From assembly GCA_022494885.1 (NCBI GenBank), contig JAGVSM010002403.1, forward strand, positions 32,054 to 96,053: a stretch of 64,000 bases of DNA, written 5' to 3'. Source of the DNA: Micrasema longulum (taxonomy: Eukaryota > Arthropoda > Insecta > Trichoptera > Brachycentridae). The translations under genes were made by a program, and so were the position numbers. The first letter of the stretch is position 1; each line of letters starts with the position of its first letter. Positions 46,960 through 58,169 of the stretch are shown in pieces. The notes beneath the pieces were generated by a model. The model searched no databases. It saw only the letters and a program-made list of their open reading frames with translations, and was not told the origin of the DNA.

Positions 46960-47490
46960 ACACACAACAACGGGTGGGGGATGGTGTGTAGTGGGCAGTG
47001 GGCAGTGGGCAGGCTGTACAGACCGTGGCAGTGCTTGCAACGCTTAGGCTCTGGCTCTCCGGAGCGTTCGCGGACTGGCATGGCGCTCGGCCTGGCCAGG
47101 CCGCAGGGGCCCTCACACCTCCCGGACCATGCCGGCTCCGCGACACGCGCAACGAGGGCGGAACTGTCCCATCGATAGCGGACATGAAACGATCTACATA
47201 ACAACGGCCAGCACTCGGGGTGGGATGTGTCTGTCGGGACTTGTCAGGCGGTCGGCGGACGGCGGACGGCGCTCGGTCGGCGATGTGGCCGCTACTGGGC
47301 AGCGCGATCCGGGCGGCGCTCTCCCTGCCCGCCTCCGCCGGCCGCGCTATTCCTGGCCGCCTGACTCACGGCCCTCGCTGGGCGCGCGCCCACCGCCAGA
47401 CGGCGCAGCGCCCTGCCGCCTTGCCGTCCTGCCCTCCTGCCGCCCTGGCAGCACCCGGCCTGCGCAGGCTCTACTGCAGGCGGTACCGTA
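46960..47490. promoter_or_regulatory. CpG/GC island, probable promoter region
   Basis: About 530 bp of very GC-rich DNA with dense CG dinucleotides, bounded on both sides by AT-rich sequence. It includes a short direct repeat of gggcagt units at 46990-47018. Open frames exist in several phases on both strands because stops are rare in GC-rich DNA, so the island itself is not proof of coding. It is the nearest island upstream of the hydrolase exons on the same strand. Confidence 0.45.
47283..47487 (+). CDS. candidate first exon, Arg-rich presequence-like N-terminus
   Basis: An ATG with G at -3 opens a frame that starts MWPLLGSAIRAALSLP and ends near GLRRLYCRR. Across its 67-68 codons there is no Asp or Glu and there are many Arg, Ala and Leu, which is the profile of a mitochondrial targeting presequence. 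Two possible donors follow: GCG|GTACCG after 47482 (phase 2) and ACC|GTAACA after 47487 (phase 1). Only the second is phase-compatible with the hydrolase exon at 58793, but the hydrolase family normally has an additional N-terminal segment that is not seen here. The exon may belong to that gene, to another gene, or be non-coding. Confidence 0.3.
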
Positions 47491-47499
47491 ACACTACTC

Positions 47500-48670
47500 G
47501 AATCGCTCGAAAAAAAACCCTTATTCACACGTCAGAAAGACAAATGGATTTCTAAAAACGCGAGTACTCGTAACTACGTACAAGATTACGCAAACATTTT
47601 TTTTTAAACTGACCGAAAACACAATTTAACGTCATAAGCGAGACAGTATGTCAGTCACCCTAAACTGTAAATACTAAATAGACCGGCGATCAGTCAGTTC
47701 TGGACATGAGCCGTGACAGCGGGGCAAATTTATAAAACAACAAAGTATTCGAGTGTGTTACAGCACACGATTATCGGAAGCCCGAATTTGCGTCATTCTG
47801 CGTTACGATAATGTAGCGAGAGGACAAAAACTAAGAATGTTTCCTAAATTTTGTATATGTATACGAAAAAATCCATCAAAATCGTAGAAAAACATTCGTA
47901 CCAAGTAAGCGAATTAGGGTCGACACTAAAATAGATCAAGAAACATGCGGAACTGATGACTCGAAGTGAGTCGCCAACTGGACGAGCTCGGAACCCAGAC
48001 CAAACATTGTCCGATGCCCGTAAACAATAGATAAACACTAGCAGAGTCCGAGTTGAAACATGAACGCTCCGAATCCAAAGTTTATAGTCGCGACCGCGTT
48101 TATGTACGCACATTTCCTGGTTACTGCTTGTTACAGCTGGACAAATCCTTTCCTCGCACCGGCCGCGGCCGCGCAAATAATATTATACAAGTGCAACATC
48201 TCACGCAAGTGGGTGAGAATGTCATAACTTACACACGAGATGAAGACATGGACAAGAAGCGCATACCGAGTAGCGAGCATGTAGTATCGGTACCTATCTG
48301 AGAAACAGGAATATCTCAAGCGGAACAGAGTTAGGTATCCCGTATTTTCGGTGTAATTATCAAATTAAAGAGGTTCCTATTTTATGCTTTTTACCTATAA
48401 AACCTTTTATTTGGTTTTAGTAAATGAGTATAACTCCCTACAGCAGCAAGGGAGAACACCTCATTTGAATGCGGATAAAAAAGTTTGATAGTTACCAAAT
48501 AAATAAAGAGATCAGAAAGTTTACTGTTTAGACATCCTTAACTCAACTCTAATAAACATTATTTGGTAGCGATTTTACCTACTAGTCGTTTGGGGAAGAG
48601 AGAATATGGAATGAAGTTATTAAAAATACATCACAACACTCGGACCAACTGAGAAAAATCGTTCTTATAT
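47500..48670. other. no recognised exon
   Basis: GC content falls off gradually from the island. The frame 48053-48301 (+) lies in a moderately GC-rich patch containing accggccgcggccgcg, but shows no family motif. Confidence 0.3.
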
Positions 48671-48678
48671 TTTTTTCT

Positions 48679-48765
48679 TGCAACCGGCGGGAATCGAGCC
48701 CACGACGCCGCGCCAGTTTCACAGTTGGCCGTCTAAACGATTGTGTCGCGGCGCCGGCGCCTGTC
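48679..48765 (-). repeat. tRNA-like SINE head
   Basis: On the minus strand: a gcgccgcgacacaatcgttt A-box-like region and gggctcgattcccgccgg (B box). It has an arm-like gccaactgtgaaactggc between them and a T run after the head. The acceptor stem is imperfect and the D arm unusual, so it is a tRNA-derived repeat rather than a gene. Confidence 0.5.
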
Positions 48766-48779
48766 AATAATACCCGTGT

Positions 48780-51213
48780 GTAATAGTGTACTAATTAATA
48801 AACCGTGTTTTTGTCAATATTTATTAATAATTTTTGTACCTTATAAAATGCAAGGAACACAGACACATAAAAAAACTTTACATGTCATAAACCAATGAAA
48901 TTCCAATAATATATTAATTATTTCATATTGATAAATCTTCTTCCGGGGGTTTTCATCGACTCGACTCTTTTAGTAACTAACATTTGCAAAAGTATAATAC
49001 CAGATGTGAATGAGATTAGGAACAGTCCAGGGAAGAACATTAAAGATATTACAATCCTTAATATAAGTGGATACAACCGTAGAATTAAATAACAAGAAAA
49101 AAAGGGGGAAAAAATAATTAAAACGTTGGTTTTTAACCGTTTAAAACTTTGTAGAGGTAGGTATATAAATTATTTATGTCTATTCGAAAACTATTATATG
49201 TGTAAAAAATCAAAATAAAATATGTAAAATGCCTTCCTCGGCACGGGTTTCCACAATGAAGATTGTTTATTCAATTAAATAATGTATTCTTGTGAAGTAT
49301 CAAATAAATAAAAATAAAATATGAGTTTTTCATGAAATATCCTACAGTTCAAATATCTACAACAGTAGTTTGCATAAATAATGCTATTTTAATTTACGAA
49401 GCAAAATGTGATTATTTTTTTTAAATTATGCATATTAACATACCAAATTGATCGGATACCCTAAATATAATTTTAAAAAACTGCTAACACTGCAATCGAA
49501 AGCTATTCAATACAATCAATACTGCGCATCAGTAAGTCCTCGTACATAAATTATAACAATTTAACTGGAGACTGACGGAAGTGTAAGGACGTGACGATCG
49601 CGATAGGCGTATAAGTCACCACATGTTTAGTTGTTAGATATTATTATCGTGTTACATACGAGTAGTTAGCGGACTGCATAATAAAGTTTAACTAACTATT
49701 GTTATTAATTAAGTTTGTACGGGTAATATTATTTAATCGATGGGCCACGTACAAAATATACTTTAAATTTAATTACCACATTTATATTTGATGCATTTGA
49801 ACTGAATATACGTAAATTGTTTAACTAAAGTCTTACACTCTAATAGTATATTCAAAATTAAAAAAATTCTTTCCGACGTGTTCAGAGGGCGACTCGTTTC
49901 ATCCCATATTTTTATGCAATTTACAATTTACAATTTATTTTAAAAAGTGACGCTAAAAAACAAACGTGGCTTAATCCGTTGTAATGGAAACTAAATACAG
50001 CAACTATTTTTCTTTAAGATAACCAGTGAATTCATATTGCCTTTAAACTGTTTTCTTAGCAGATACAAAGAAGAAGGCTGTGTTTAAGTATATTATTATG
50101 TAAAACAGCATAATCAGTCATACTAATCAAAAATCTCAAAAATGACGGTGCCTGGAAATAGTCACATTTGTTTTTCATTAGGTCCTATGGAAAACTTAAT
50201 ATTTGAACATAAAATCTAAAAATACAGATATTGCAAAATAATTATAACGTTGGTTTGCTACTAGATTTAAATATAGTTCTAGATACAGTTTTAGCAAACA
50301 AAAAAGCTTTTAAAAACCGTGGCTTCAGCTATATTTTTTAATGAAATGCGCAAAATAGAACGAAATAATATTATCATAATATGTTTATATTAAAACCCCA
50401 TTGAATTCGAAAATGTCTAATCGGAATGCAATAGATTTACGTCACTAAAACTAAACATCTAAACAAACGCATTATAAATATGTTCTCTCAAGTCCCATTA
50501 GGAGACGACGCTGGCTAGATTGGACACATTCCATGGATCAAACATTCAAATAATTTCAAAATTAGATTGCAGCGTTTTTGATAAGGCGGAATCTCGATCG
50601 TACTAAAAACGTTAAAATATGTTCAACAATAGAGAACATCTAGGAAAAAGGATAAGTTTCCTTGCCAACTAATAAAATAAACTGTAACAGACTAGATACT
50701 CGTAATATCCACGTGAATTATGTCCCGTTTATTTTTACACGATATGCATGGAGAAAAAATATATGATCTTGGCAACTCAATTCGATGTTTTTAAGCTCTA
50801 AGGCAAATACTGAGAAAGTCATTCGTTTTTTTTCGTTCGTATTTCGTCCAAAATAGAAAAGAAAACGCATAAAGTAATGATTATTATAAGACAAATTTAT
50901 ATCAGAAAGCAAGGCCAAAAACGAAAGAGAAAATGGTGAAGAGTTTTAATGGGAATGGAAATTTATTTAAAAAATTTATACGTAACTGGTTTATTTTTGA
51001 CGGCTATAAAATAGTGTAAATCAATATTATTATTTTGTCATCTAAAAAATACGTGGAAAAATAATAATGGAAGGTTTTGGACTTTTTTGGCAATTGTAAA
51101 AACTAATCACAAAACACAAAGTTTAAAATATAAATAATGTATCTTATGTGTATTCCGTTAATAAATATAAGATTTTACAACTTTATGGAACTCGAGAATG
51201 ATATTAAAATAAT
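48780..51213. other. AT-rich DNA; one retroelement tail
   Basis: Only the GTGAGGAA-type 3' end at 49213-49325 is recognised. Confidence 0.4.
49213..49325 (+). repeat. non-LTR element 3' end, GTGAGGAA type
   Basis: gtaaaatgccttcctcggcac, then gggtttccacaatgaag, followed by an AT-rich tail with aataaataaa. Third copy of the module at 9553 and 43710. Confidence 0.5.
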
Positions 51214-51386
51214 ACAACAAAGATGAATAACATTTTAGAGAAGGGAATAAGAAGTCTAGGCATCCAAAGAGCTTATGGCCATTCATTGGCTGGTTTAAGT
51301 GGCCACTTTACACACTGTGTAACATTCACCATTCTGCCCGTATTCAAACATCTACATTCCTCCAATTATTCCATCTGTTGACGTTT
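51214..51386 (+). repeat. family A repeat
   Basis: gagaagggaataagaagtct, the cattggctggtttaagtgg block, ttacacactgtgtaac and ccaattattccatctgttga. It stops about 25 bases before the fold-back at 51411. Confidence 0.65.
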
Positions 51387-51459
51387 GTGTATTATGTTGT
51401 CTCTTTTATTTTATAAAAAAAAAAGACGAGTGATACTTTAATCCACAAATTCGGAATAT

Positions 51460-51502
51460 CCAGTAATTGGTTTCATCGCTTTCGCGACATCTTCGAAACT
51501 GG
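51460..51502 (-). ncRNA. hammerhead-like ribozyme, left arm copy
   Basis: Minus strand: CCAGT, TTCGAAGA box variant, stem GTCGC/GCGAT with GAAA loop, GAAAC, then CAATTACTGG. The cleavage triplet GTC has become ATT, so cleavage is not expected, whereas the sister copy at 52037 keeps GTC. Confidence 0.5.
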
Positions 51503-51721
51503 TATATTTATTAAGGAGTTCAATGTATTTATACAAAACAGAGGTAAGGATATACAGAGGCAATATATTTCTACTAATGACATTTTACCCTTTGTTTTTC
51601 AGAAATCATAATTGACAAAAATCACACTCACGAAGGATGGGACACCAAAAATAAAATACTTTAACTCATCTAAATAGCATTATATCAACTCATTAGTTTT
51701 TTTTTTTTTTTTATAGTAAAA

Positions 51722-51900
51722 AGAAGTATTTGCGTTCTTATGATTTACCCAAATATTTAATTTTGAAGGCCATTTTCAACGAGTTGTAAATATGTAACTC
51801 ACTATTAGAAAATGGGAATTAAGTTGGGGTAGAGTAGGATTCGAACCACGGATCTTTGGTCCGTGAGTCCGAGACACTAGCCACAGGACCACAACCCGAT
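51722..51900 (-). repeat. tRNA-derived SINE (family S1)
   Basis: On the minus strand it starts atcgggttgtggtcctgtgg, with a clean B box (ggttcgaatcct), the full body and a T-rich 3' part. Nearly identical in block order to 35653-35846. It lies in the loop of the fold-back. Confidence 0.75.
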
Positions 51901-52036
51901 CTAAGTTAACCCGAAATTTTTTTGATAATGATCTTTAAGATAAAAATAACTTTATTTAATTTACTTCCATATAATTTTGTATTCTCTATCCTTACCTCCG
52001 CTTTGTATGAATACATTGAACTCCTTAATAAAGATA

Positions 52037-52079
52037 CCAGTCTCGAAGATGTCGCGAAAGCGATGAAACCGGTCACTGG
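52037..52079 (+). ncRNA. hammerhead-like ribozyme, right arm copy
   Basis: CCAGT (52037-52041), CTCGAAGA (the CTGAAGA box with CTC for CT, one base longer), one base, stem GTCGC/GCGAT with GAAA loop, GAAAC (52065-52069), CG, GTC (52072-52074) and ACTGG (52075-52079). Helix I, stem II, GAAAC and the cleavage triplet are intact. The extra C in the box may reduce or abolish activity. Confidence 0.6.
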
Positions 52080-52129
52080 ATATTCCAAATTTGTGGATTA
52101 AAGTATCAGTCGTCTTTTATTTATATAAT

Positions 52130-53915
52130 AAATTACAATGAACTTCCATCAAGAATTTTCACTTACAAATATAAATGTTTTATATTATCTCTGTTGTATT
52201 ATGTTAATATGAACAGCTCCCTAGGGGGTTGAATGCAGTCCTTGTCTACAAAAATATGCAGAAAAATCAACATTCAAATATAGAAAGACAAAATAATATG
52301 AAGAAAGCTATATTAGTGTAAATAGTGTTCTATTCTTTTCACCTAACCATAAGAGAACCGTATTCTGCTGATCAGTAAAATCAGGTAGAGGATGTGATTC
52401 CATAATGTAGTAAATAAATAAATAATTAATTATAAGATTTATACAAAAAAAAATTGCGTTGGACGCGACTGACAGCATATTTTTAAATGTTTGAAAGTAA
52501 TATCATCTTTATTATTTATTTCTTCCTTGTGTTCCGCGCGATTTATGAGTTGATTCAGTTTTGTGATTTATCTGGCAGTGTACTGTATTCATTCATCATA
52601 GCAAAAGGTCTACTGGAAAAAAATTCTTTTGAATATTTTACAGCATAAAATAAAATAATTTTACAAGGATACATCTCTGAACGTAGAGCTTAACACATGT
52701 GATATACCAAATTTCTGGACAGGATAAAGTACCGTGCACCTTCTCTCCCTTAAAAGGGGTAAAGGGTCTTTCCACGGTATTTTATTATTTTTAAATAAGC
52801 AAAAAATTACAATGGAAACGGTACTAACATTTTCGTGCGACGTCGGAAAATTTTTTTACAAGGGTTTAAAATATGCATATTTTGAATTACCCGAAAACAT
52901 GACATTTGCTCCCTATGGGATAAACGGCACGTATGACGTTTTTCCGCCATACTCGTATGCAATGTTTATCAGAAGCGCAGGCGGCGGGCATGACGTGTGA
53001 CATCAAACTGACGTGAAGTCAAATGCGAACCGTTTTGTATGTGCACATTTTCAAACCCGAAAATTATAAATGAAAACTTGTTTTCAATACATTGATAGTT
53101 AGATTGATTGATTATTAGAATCGTAAAAATCCAATATAAATATATTAATATTTTTAACGTTATTCTCGATTTGCGAAAATACCCTATCGACTGCCATCTC
53201 ATTTGCGAATCCCACATTACTTTGACCATCAAAAAACTCAAGTAAATTGATAAACGTGTTCTACTCATTGAGAAGTGTTTTAAATTGCAGAGCAATTAAA
53301 TCAGTTTATTTTGTGAGCCCTGGACGTAGACAACGTCAATACTAATAATACCAATGTCTCGGGAAAATAATCAAAATCTTAATTCAATAAAATATTTCAA
53401 AAATGTTTCGAAAAGTATAATTAAATTTAATAACTAAATAAATTTATAAATTAAGGTATGACTATCTTCATTGTCTGGATTTGTACACACTTGAAATATA
53501 GTTAATGTATTTAAACTTTACACTTTCAGAATTTTTGCATTTGTTTTTTTTTTATTACCTTATTATCAATAATTCTATAGAATAAGGCAAAGATGATAGT
53601 ACTCAAAACAAGTATATTGTAGTGTCCATGCATTGTTTTTTTTTTGTAGTGTATAGGCACTAACATAGTAATGTGTAGGTACATTCTATATGTTTAAGTT
53701 GCGAATGGTGTGAGGCGGCCGGCTTTATTTATTTGGGATTTGCCTTCCTAGTCGGGCACACGTCCTTGCTATTTTAATTGTATTGAACTCTCCAATATAC
53801 CCTTTTGTTGTAACACAATTTAATAATATGTATGATTCTTATTTAGAAACTTTGCTGGTCTGTCTTTAAACATTATTGTTTCAATGTTACTATATTGTAA
53901 ATCTTATTAGAGTTT
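52130..53915. other. AT-rich DNA without a recognised gene
   Basis: The frame 52734-53000 (+) has a varied composition but no motif or splice sites that I recognise. A GC-richer piece with ggcggccggctt near 53715 is unexplained. Confidence 0.35.
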
Positions 53916-53918
53916 TTG

Positions 53919-54296
53919 GAATCTCTAAGTTCAGTCATATCACTCCACTACTTCGGGAATTGCACTAGCTACGTTTTCCATGGAGGGTGGAATACAAACT
54001 CTGTTGGCTTATGTATAAGTCACTGCACAACTCTGCTCCAGAATATCTAAGGGAACTCTGCATTCCAGATGAACTAGCTGACAGACGTCTTACGCTTAGA
54101 TCAGCTACATCTACGTCGAAAGGAAAAGTTATTATACCTCTACGCAAACAGCGCACTAAATTCGGCGAACGTGCATTTGCGGTCGCAGGCCCTACGGCAT
54201 GGAATGCTCTCCCAGCAGAAGTCCGAAACTGTGAGAGTGAAGCGATGTTTCCGAAGAAACTTAAAACCCACTTATTCTCTAAATCATTTGAATAAA
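53919..54296 (+). pseudogene. non-LTR retrotransposon C-terminal domain, one stop
   Basis: The frame reads HITPLLRELH, a stop at 53966-53968 where the family has Trp, then LRFPWRVEYKLCWLMYKSLH, then APEYLRELC, RTKFGERAFAVAGPTAWNAL, PAEVR and FPKKLKTHLFS before the natural stop. This is the conserved tail downstream of the reverse transcriptase in CR1/L2/jockey-like elements. The rest of the polyprotein is absent, so it is a 5'-truncated insertion. The premature stop (a TGG to TAG type change) is the only defect in the piece. Confidence 0.8.
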
Positions 54297-54299
54297 TTC

Positions 54300-56165
54300 T
54301 TAGCATGTGGTGACAAAGTACATTATTTTTCTTAAATTAAAAAGTTAAAATTACATTTATATCTTTATTTAATCCTTCATTATTTTACAATTAGTGAAAA
54401 ATTCATAGCATCTCACCGCACACTGCGCAAATATCGAGAGCAGCTTTGGCAGCTTTATTCCTCAATTGAACTCGAATAGAAAGAAATGTCTAAAATGCGC
54501 ACTTTCGTCTACTTGACATTCCATTTCGAAATAAAATAATATAATATATATAACGTTAAAGTAAGCACAATATATTGTAGATCAGACATTTTCTTTCGAA
54601 TGACTTTTTTAAAGAATATTTTTTGTTTACTTTTAGGTGCTTATTTTTAAATTCGGAAAAAAAACGTAAATAACTTTTATTAACTCGTAATACTTAAAGT
54701 TTATAATAATTCTTAACTAACTTAATACAGTATAAATACATTTTTAACACGTTACAATGCATATATTGAGCATTTACTAAAAACGACAAGAATAAATTAT
54801 GTTAAAATAAATGCTCATTTAACTATGAATTCACCTTAATTTGTATTTGCGTAACATATAATCTAATTAATTTTTAATAAGCGTGAAGTCATTGCTTAAA
54901 ATAAAAATGTTTGTACATTTGACTAGCAAACTCAACATACTTGTGCAAATAATCAATTCTTGACATAACCACAAAGTGTTGTCTAGGAAAATCGTACACA
55001 GTTCGAGATCGTTATTTAAAAGTGTTACATCTATGTATTCCTACCAATAAAAAAGCATCTCTAATAGCTTAATCTAATTAAAAACTGATCCAGTTAAATA
55101 AAATTCCACCGCTACGTCATAAAGTTTATAGGATTAAAAAATAATGAAGACATAACGAAATGTCAGATTTGGAATGGAAAGCCAACGTAATTCTCGAGTC
55201 TTTGGGCGTTGAACAATCATTCACAGATCATACAGTTATTATTGTATAGTTGAATAGGAAAATAACAATGTTATTAGATATAAAAGAAATGACAATTATC
55301 AGCTGCAAATAGAAGTCTAGTGGGCGTACAATTGAAAATACGACACAAAAATACTCACATTCTTAAGATCCTCCACAGCAGTTCCAGAGAACCCGAGTCA
55401 CTTTTTCATAAATGTAAATGTTCTTAAAATATTCGTTTTAACACCCGTAAAACGGCAAAATATATTTATTTAGTTCTAAGCGACTTAAAAACAAACCGTG
55501 GATAACAGGTCCGGCCATTTTTTCAGGTTAGACAACGTTGACGTTCCGTTAGATAGTTAGGGTCCCCACTGTAATATTATTTACGGGGTTAGTTGTTTTT
55601 AAAAAACATTACATTTTAATATTTTTAAATAGCGCATTTCTTTTTATAACGTTTTATTTAAAAAGCCAAATTGTCTTCCCTTTCCAGTAGCATTTCAAAT
55701 ATCATGAAATAAACCTGTTTTATTTTCATGAAGTACTGACATCTATTAATAAATATTCACACTAGAATACTGACGTCATAAATTATGCTGCTTTTTTTAC
55801 CAACAGATGGCAGGTCAATATGCATTATATGAAAACTACCGAAATTCAAAAAGTAGGCACTCATTTTTTTTCATTGTGTAGATTCTTAATAATTATATTC
55901 ACAGAATTACATTTAAAGCTTAACTGTATTTTTTTAAAATTACGTATGCTTGTGATTAATAATTTTAAAATATTTAGGCGTAATAAATATGTATCTCGTT
56001 TTTTTTGATAATGATATGTTATTATACTAGAATAAAATTTATTATTGTTTTTACTATTATTCTTCTTTTTTCAATAAAAAAAATGTGTTCGTACGGTTTA
56101 TAAGTACTTAATAATATGTCTCATGTTTGTATATTTGGTTTACAAACAATGAAGCATAATACATA
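54300..56165. other. AT-rich DNA without a recognised gene
   Basis: No exon was found. TGACGTCA occurs at 55771-55778. The frame at 55820-56008 is AT-driven. Confidence 0.4.
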
Positions 56166-57672
56166 ATTTTTTTTTTTTTTTTTTTTTTTTTCCTGGTTGT
56201 GTTGCATTGTTTTTCCCTTGCTTATTATTTATCAAGGTGATATATTTGTGCTGTTTTTAGTGTTAGTGCTTTGTGTATGATTTTACGTGTGAGTGTTTGT
56301 GTACTGTCAATTAGTTTACAATCACATCAAAAGCACTAACACAAATACATGTGTCAGCGCCTCCGAATGCGACTATACTTGTTTGTGTTATGTATTTTGT
56401 TATTTGTGTTCGTTTTTATGTGCGTCATTTTGCGTGTTTGTGTTTTGTGTACCTATAACCTCTGTTTTCATGGGCTAGTTTCGCTTTCCGACATTCGTCC
56501 AAGTGTTAAGGGAACCATGAGAAACCTTAACAGGAAAGGGAGGTATCTGTGGAGAAATTTTGATTAGTTTACATTTTAATATTGTTATTATCACAGATTG
56601 TTATGACAAGTATAGAGTGCCAGCCTCTTTACTTGTTCATGGGTCTTATTCTATCTATAATTAGTTTAGCAAAGTTCACGAACATCCCGGAGAGTAACCT
56701 GTTTTGAAGTACCTGTGTAAAATCTTCAAATGGAACATTTAATCTATTGCACTCTTTTTCGAAAGAAAATCGATCTATAGCAAACATGGGGCAGTGAAAC
56801 AACAGATGATCTACGTTTTGCTCCGTCTGTGCGTCGCTAGGACAAGCCGGATTATCTTTCAATTTAAATCTGTGAAGATAAGAGAGTGTGGCTCCATGGC
56901 CCGTTAGAATTTGGGTTGACTCGAATGTTGGCGTGTTTGATTTTCTGAAGTTTTTGCACTCTTCTAGTGTCTTTAAAAAGTATTTGGTCCCAGAACCAGT
57001 GGTGCTGCTTTGGTATCGTTCTTCCCATTCTGTTAAAGTCAGACTTCTTAATTCTCTTTTGGCGTAACTAAGTGGAAATTCAGTGTAAAGCTTTGCGGTT
57101 TTTACGTGTAGAGCTGCGCTTTTAGCTAGTTCATCAGCTCTTTCATTTCCCGCAAGGCCATTATGGCCTCGAATCCACATAAATTTGCAATCGATGCCTT
57201 TGGACTTTAAGCTCCGAGATGAGTTTTGGATGTAGAAAACCATCGGATTGTCGGGAGCCCCGTCTTCAAGTGCTTGAACAGAGCTTCTAGAATCTGACAA
57301 TAAGTTGACAGTCTTCCAGTTGCTCGTCTTGCTAGAGACCCAGTCTAAGGCTTTCATAATGGCGAAGAGTTCGGCTTGGAATACCGAGCAGTAGTCAGCC
57401 ATGGGAAGTTTCTTTCTGTGTACTTCTCCGTCATTATTAAACACGGCGAAAGCTGCTCCCACTTTTCCTTCAGTTTTACTTCCATCCGTGTATATATCGA
57501 TTTCTTCGACGGGGAATTTGACTCTTGCGTACGAGTCTGGGTAACTGGTGATTTCACCTATTTGCTCGCTTGGATGCGGCAGTTCCGTGTACGCTATCCT
57601 TCCCTGGTATCTTTGATCATCTGGTATAGATATCTGGTACTTTTCGTCGTTTTCTTTTTCTCGTTTTCGACT
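56166..57672 (-). mobile_element. 5'-truncated non-LTR retrotransposon with RNase H, A-tail
   Basis: On the minus strand: coding part 57672-56629, a ~440 bp 3' UTR, and a terminal poly-A seen as about 25 T at 56167-56191. The 5' end meets the S3 SINE body at about 57675. The long intact frame and uninterrupted A-run indicate a fairly recent insertion. The reverse transcriptase part is lacking, which is the normal outcome of incomplete target-primed reverse transcription. Confidence 0.75.
56629..57672 (-). CDS. RNase H domain and C-terminus of non-LTR retrotransposon polyprotein (partial)
   Basis: About 347 codons without a stop. RNase H type I motifs stand in order: IDIYTDGSK (catalytic Asp, about residue 63 of this frame), FQAELFAI (Glu, about 101), NLLSDSRSS (Asp, about 127), and WIRGHNGLAGNERADELAK (His about 170, Asp about 180). 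After the domain comes a Cys/His cluster (CPSD...VDHLLFHCP) common at the C-terminus of elements carrying RNase H in the R1/LOA/jockey group. In a complete element this domain degrades the RNA strand of the RNA-DNA hybrid during integration. The start is not a true initiator, because the frame is the 3' part of a longer ORF cut at the 5' side. Confidence 0.85.
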   Translation of the reverse strand, partial: SRKREKENDEKYQISIPDDQRYQGRIAYTELPHPSEQIGEITSYPDSYARVKFPVEEIDIYTDGSKTEGKVGAAFAVFNNDGEVHRKKLPMADYCSVFQAELFAIMKALDWVSSKTSNWKTVNLLSDSRSSVQALEDGAPDNPMVFYIQNSSRSLKSKGIDCKFMWIRGHNGLAGNERADELAKSAALHVKTAKLYTEFPLSYAKRELRSLTLTEWEERYQSSTTGSGTKYFLKTLEECKNFRKSNTPTFESTQILTGHGATLSYLHRFKLKDNPACPSDAQTEQNVDHLLFHCPMFAIDRFSFEKECNRLNVPFEDFTQVLQNRLLSGMFVNFAKLIIDRIRPMNK

Positions 57673-57674
57673 CG

Positions 57675-57775
57675 TCATCTTACCTTCATGTAACAAAAAA
57701 ATGATCAAGATACGCTGCGATTGATGTACCAATGCAGTGCCCTATGCACCATTAGGTGTGGATAGGGAGAAAAAA
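57675..57775 (+). repeat. composite SINE body (family S3), variant
   Basis: ttaccttcatgtaacaaa, caagatacgctgc, gtaccaatgcagtgccct, atgcacc and a short A run. It corresponds to the body of the 41.1-41.4 kb SINE in its first half and to the 30.2 kb copy in its second half. No tRNA head precedes it, since the RNase H element begins there. Confidence 0.55.
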
Positions 57776-57796
57776 AAGATGATTTGCTATGCAAAT

Positions 57797-57985
57797 TGGG
57801 TTGCAGTCCCGTGGCTAGTGTTGCAGACTCACGGATCAGAGGTCCGAAGTTCAAACCCCACGCTACCTCAACTTGACTTCCATTTTCTAATAGTGAGTTA
57901 TTTACAACTCGTTGAAAATGGCCCTCAAAAATACGCAAAATTAAATATTTGGGTAAATCATAATAGCGCAAATATTTCCTTTTAA
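57797..57985 (+). repeat. tRNA-derived SINE (family S1)
   Basis: Starts ttgggttgcagtcccgtgg, has a B-box variant (gaagttcaaacccc), then the body with actcgttgaaaatggccc and aaatatttgggtaaatcat, and an end of taaataaataaa. It contains a small insertion (aaatacgc) relative to the other copies. Confidence 0.75.
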
Positions 57986-58169
57986 AAAATAAATAAATAA
58001 AAAAAATAAAAATGTATTTATCTATCAAGGTCTTGATCATTTTGATGACGGATAATTTAATTGGTATTCTTTATTATGACATTTTGGTATCAATGAATTG
58101 AATATGATTTAAAATTGTCATCAGCTGTGCAAAGTTCAATTATTAAAATGATATATTGTATTTTATTTT

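Larger units (their letters stand above)
51411..52125. mobile_element. fold-back of Penelope-type termini, SINE in the loop
   Basis: Left arm 51411-51560 and right arm 51980-52125 are inverted copies with high identity: gatactttaatccacaaat, then the ribozyme, then aaggagttcaatgtatt and ggtaaggata. Each arm carries a hammerhead-type motif, in opposite orientation. Penelope-like elements are known for inverted or partially duplicated terminal repeats carrying such ribozymes. The ~420 bp centre contains an S1 SINE (51722-51900, -) and no reverse transcriptase. Confidence 0.65.

Noticed and set aside
46872..47528. Long frames on both strands in the GC island (minus 46872-47204 and 47292-47528; plus 46840-47178)
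   Set aside because: Stops are rare in GC-rich DNA; only the 47283 frame has a composition bias with a biological reading, and even that is tentative.
53987..54295. Host gene starting at the Met of 53987
   Set aside because: The reading continues upstream through a stop into further conserved retroelement residues, so this is the tail of a retrotransposon polyprotein.
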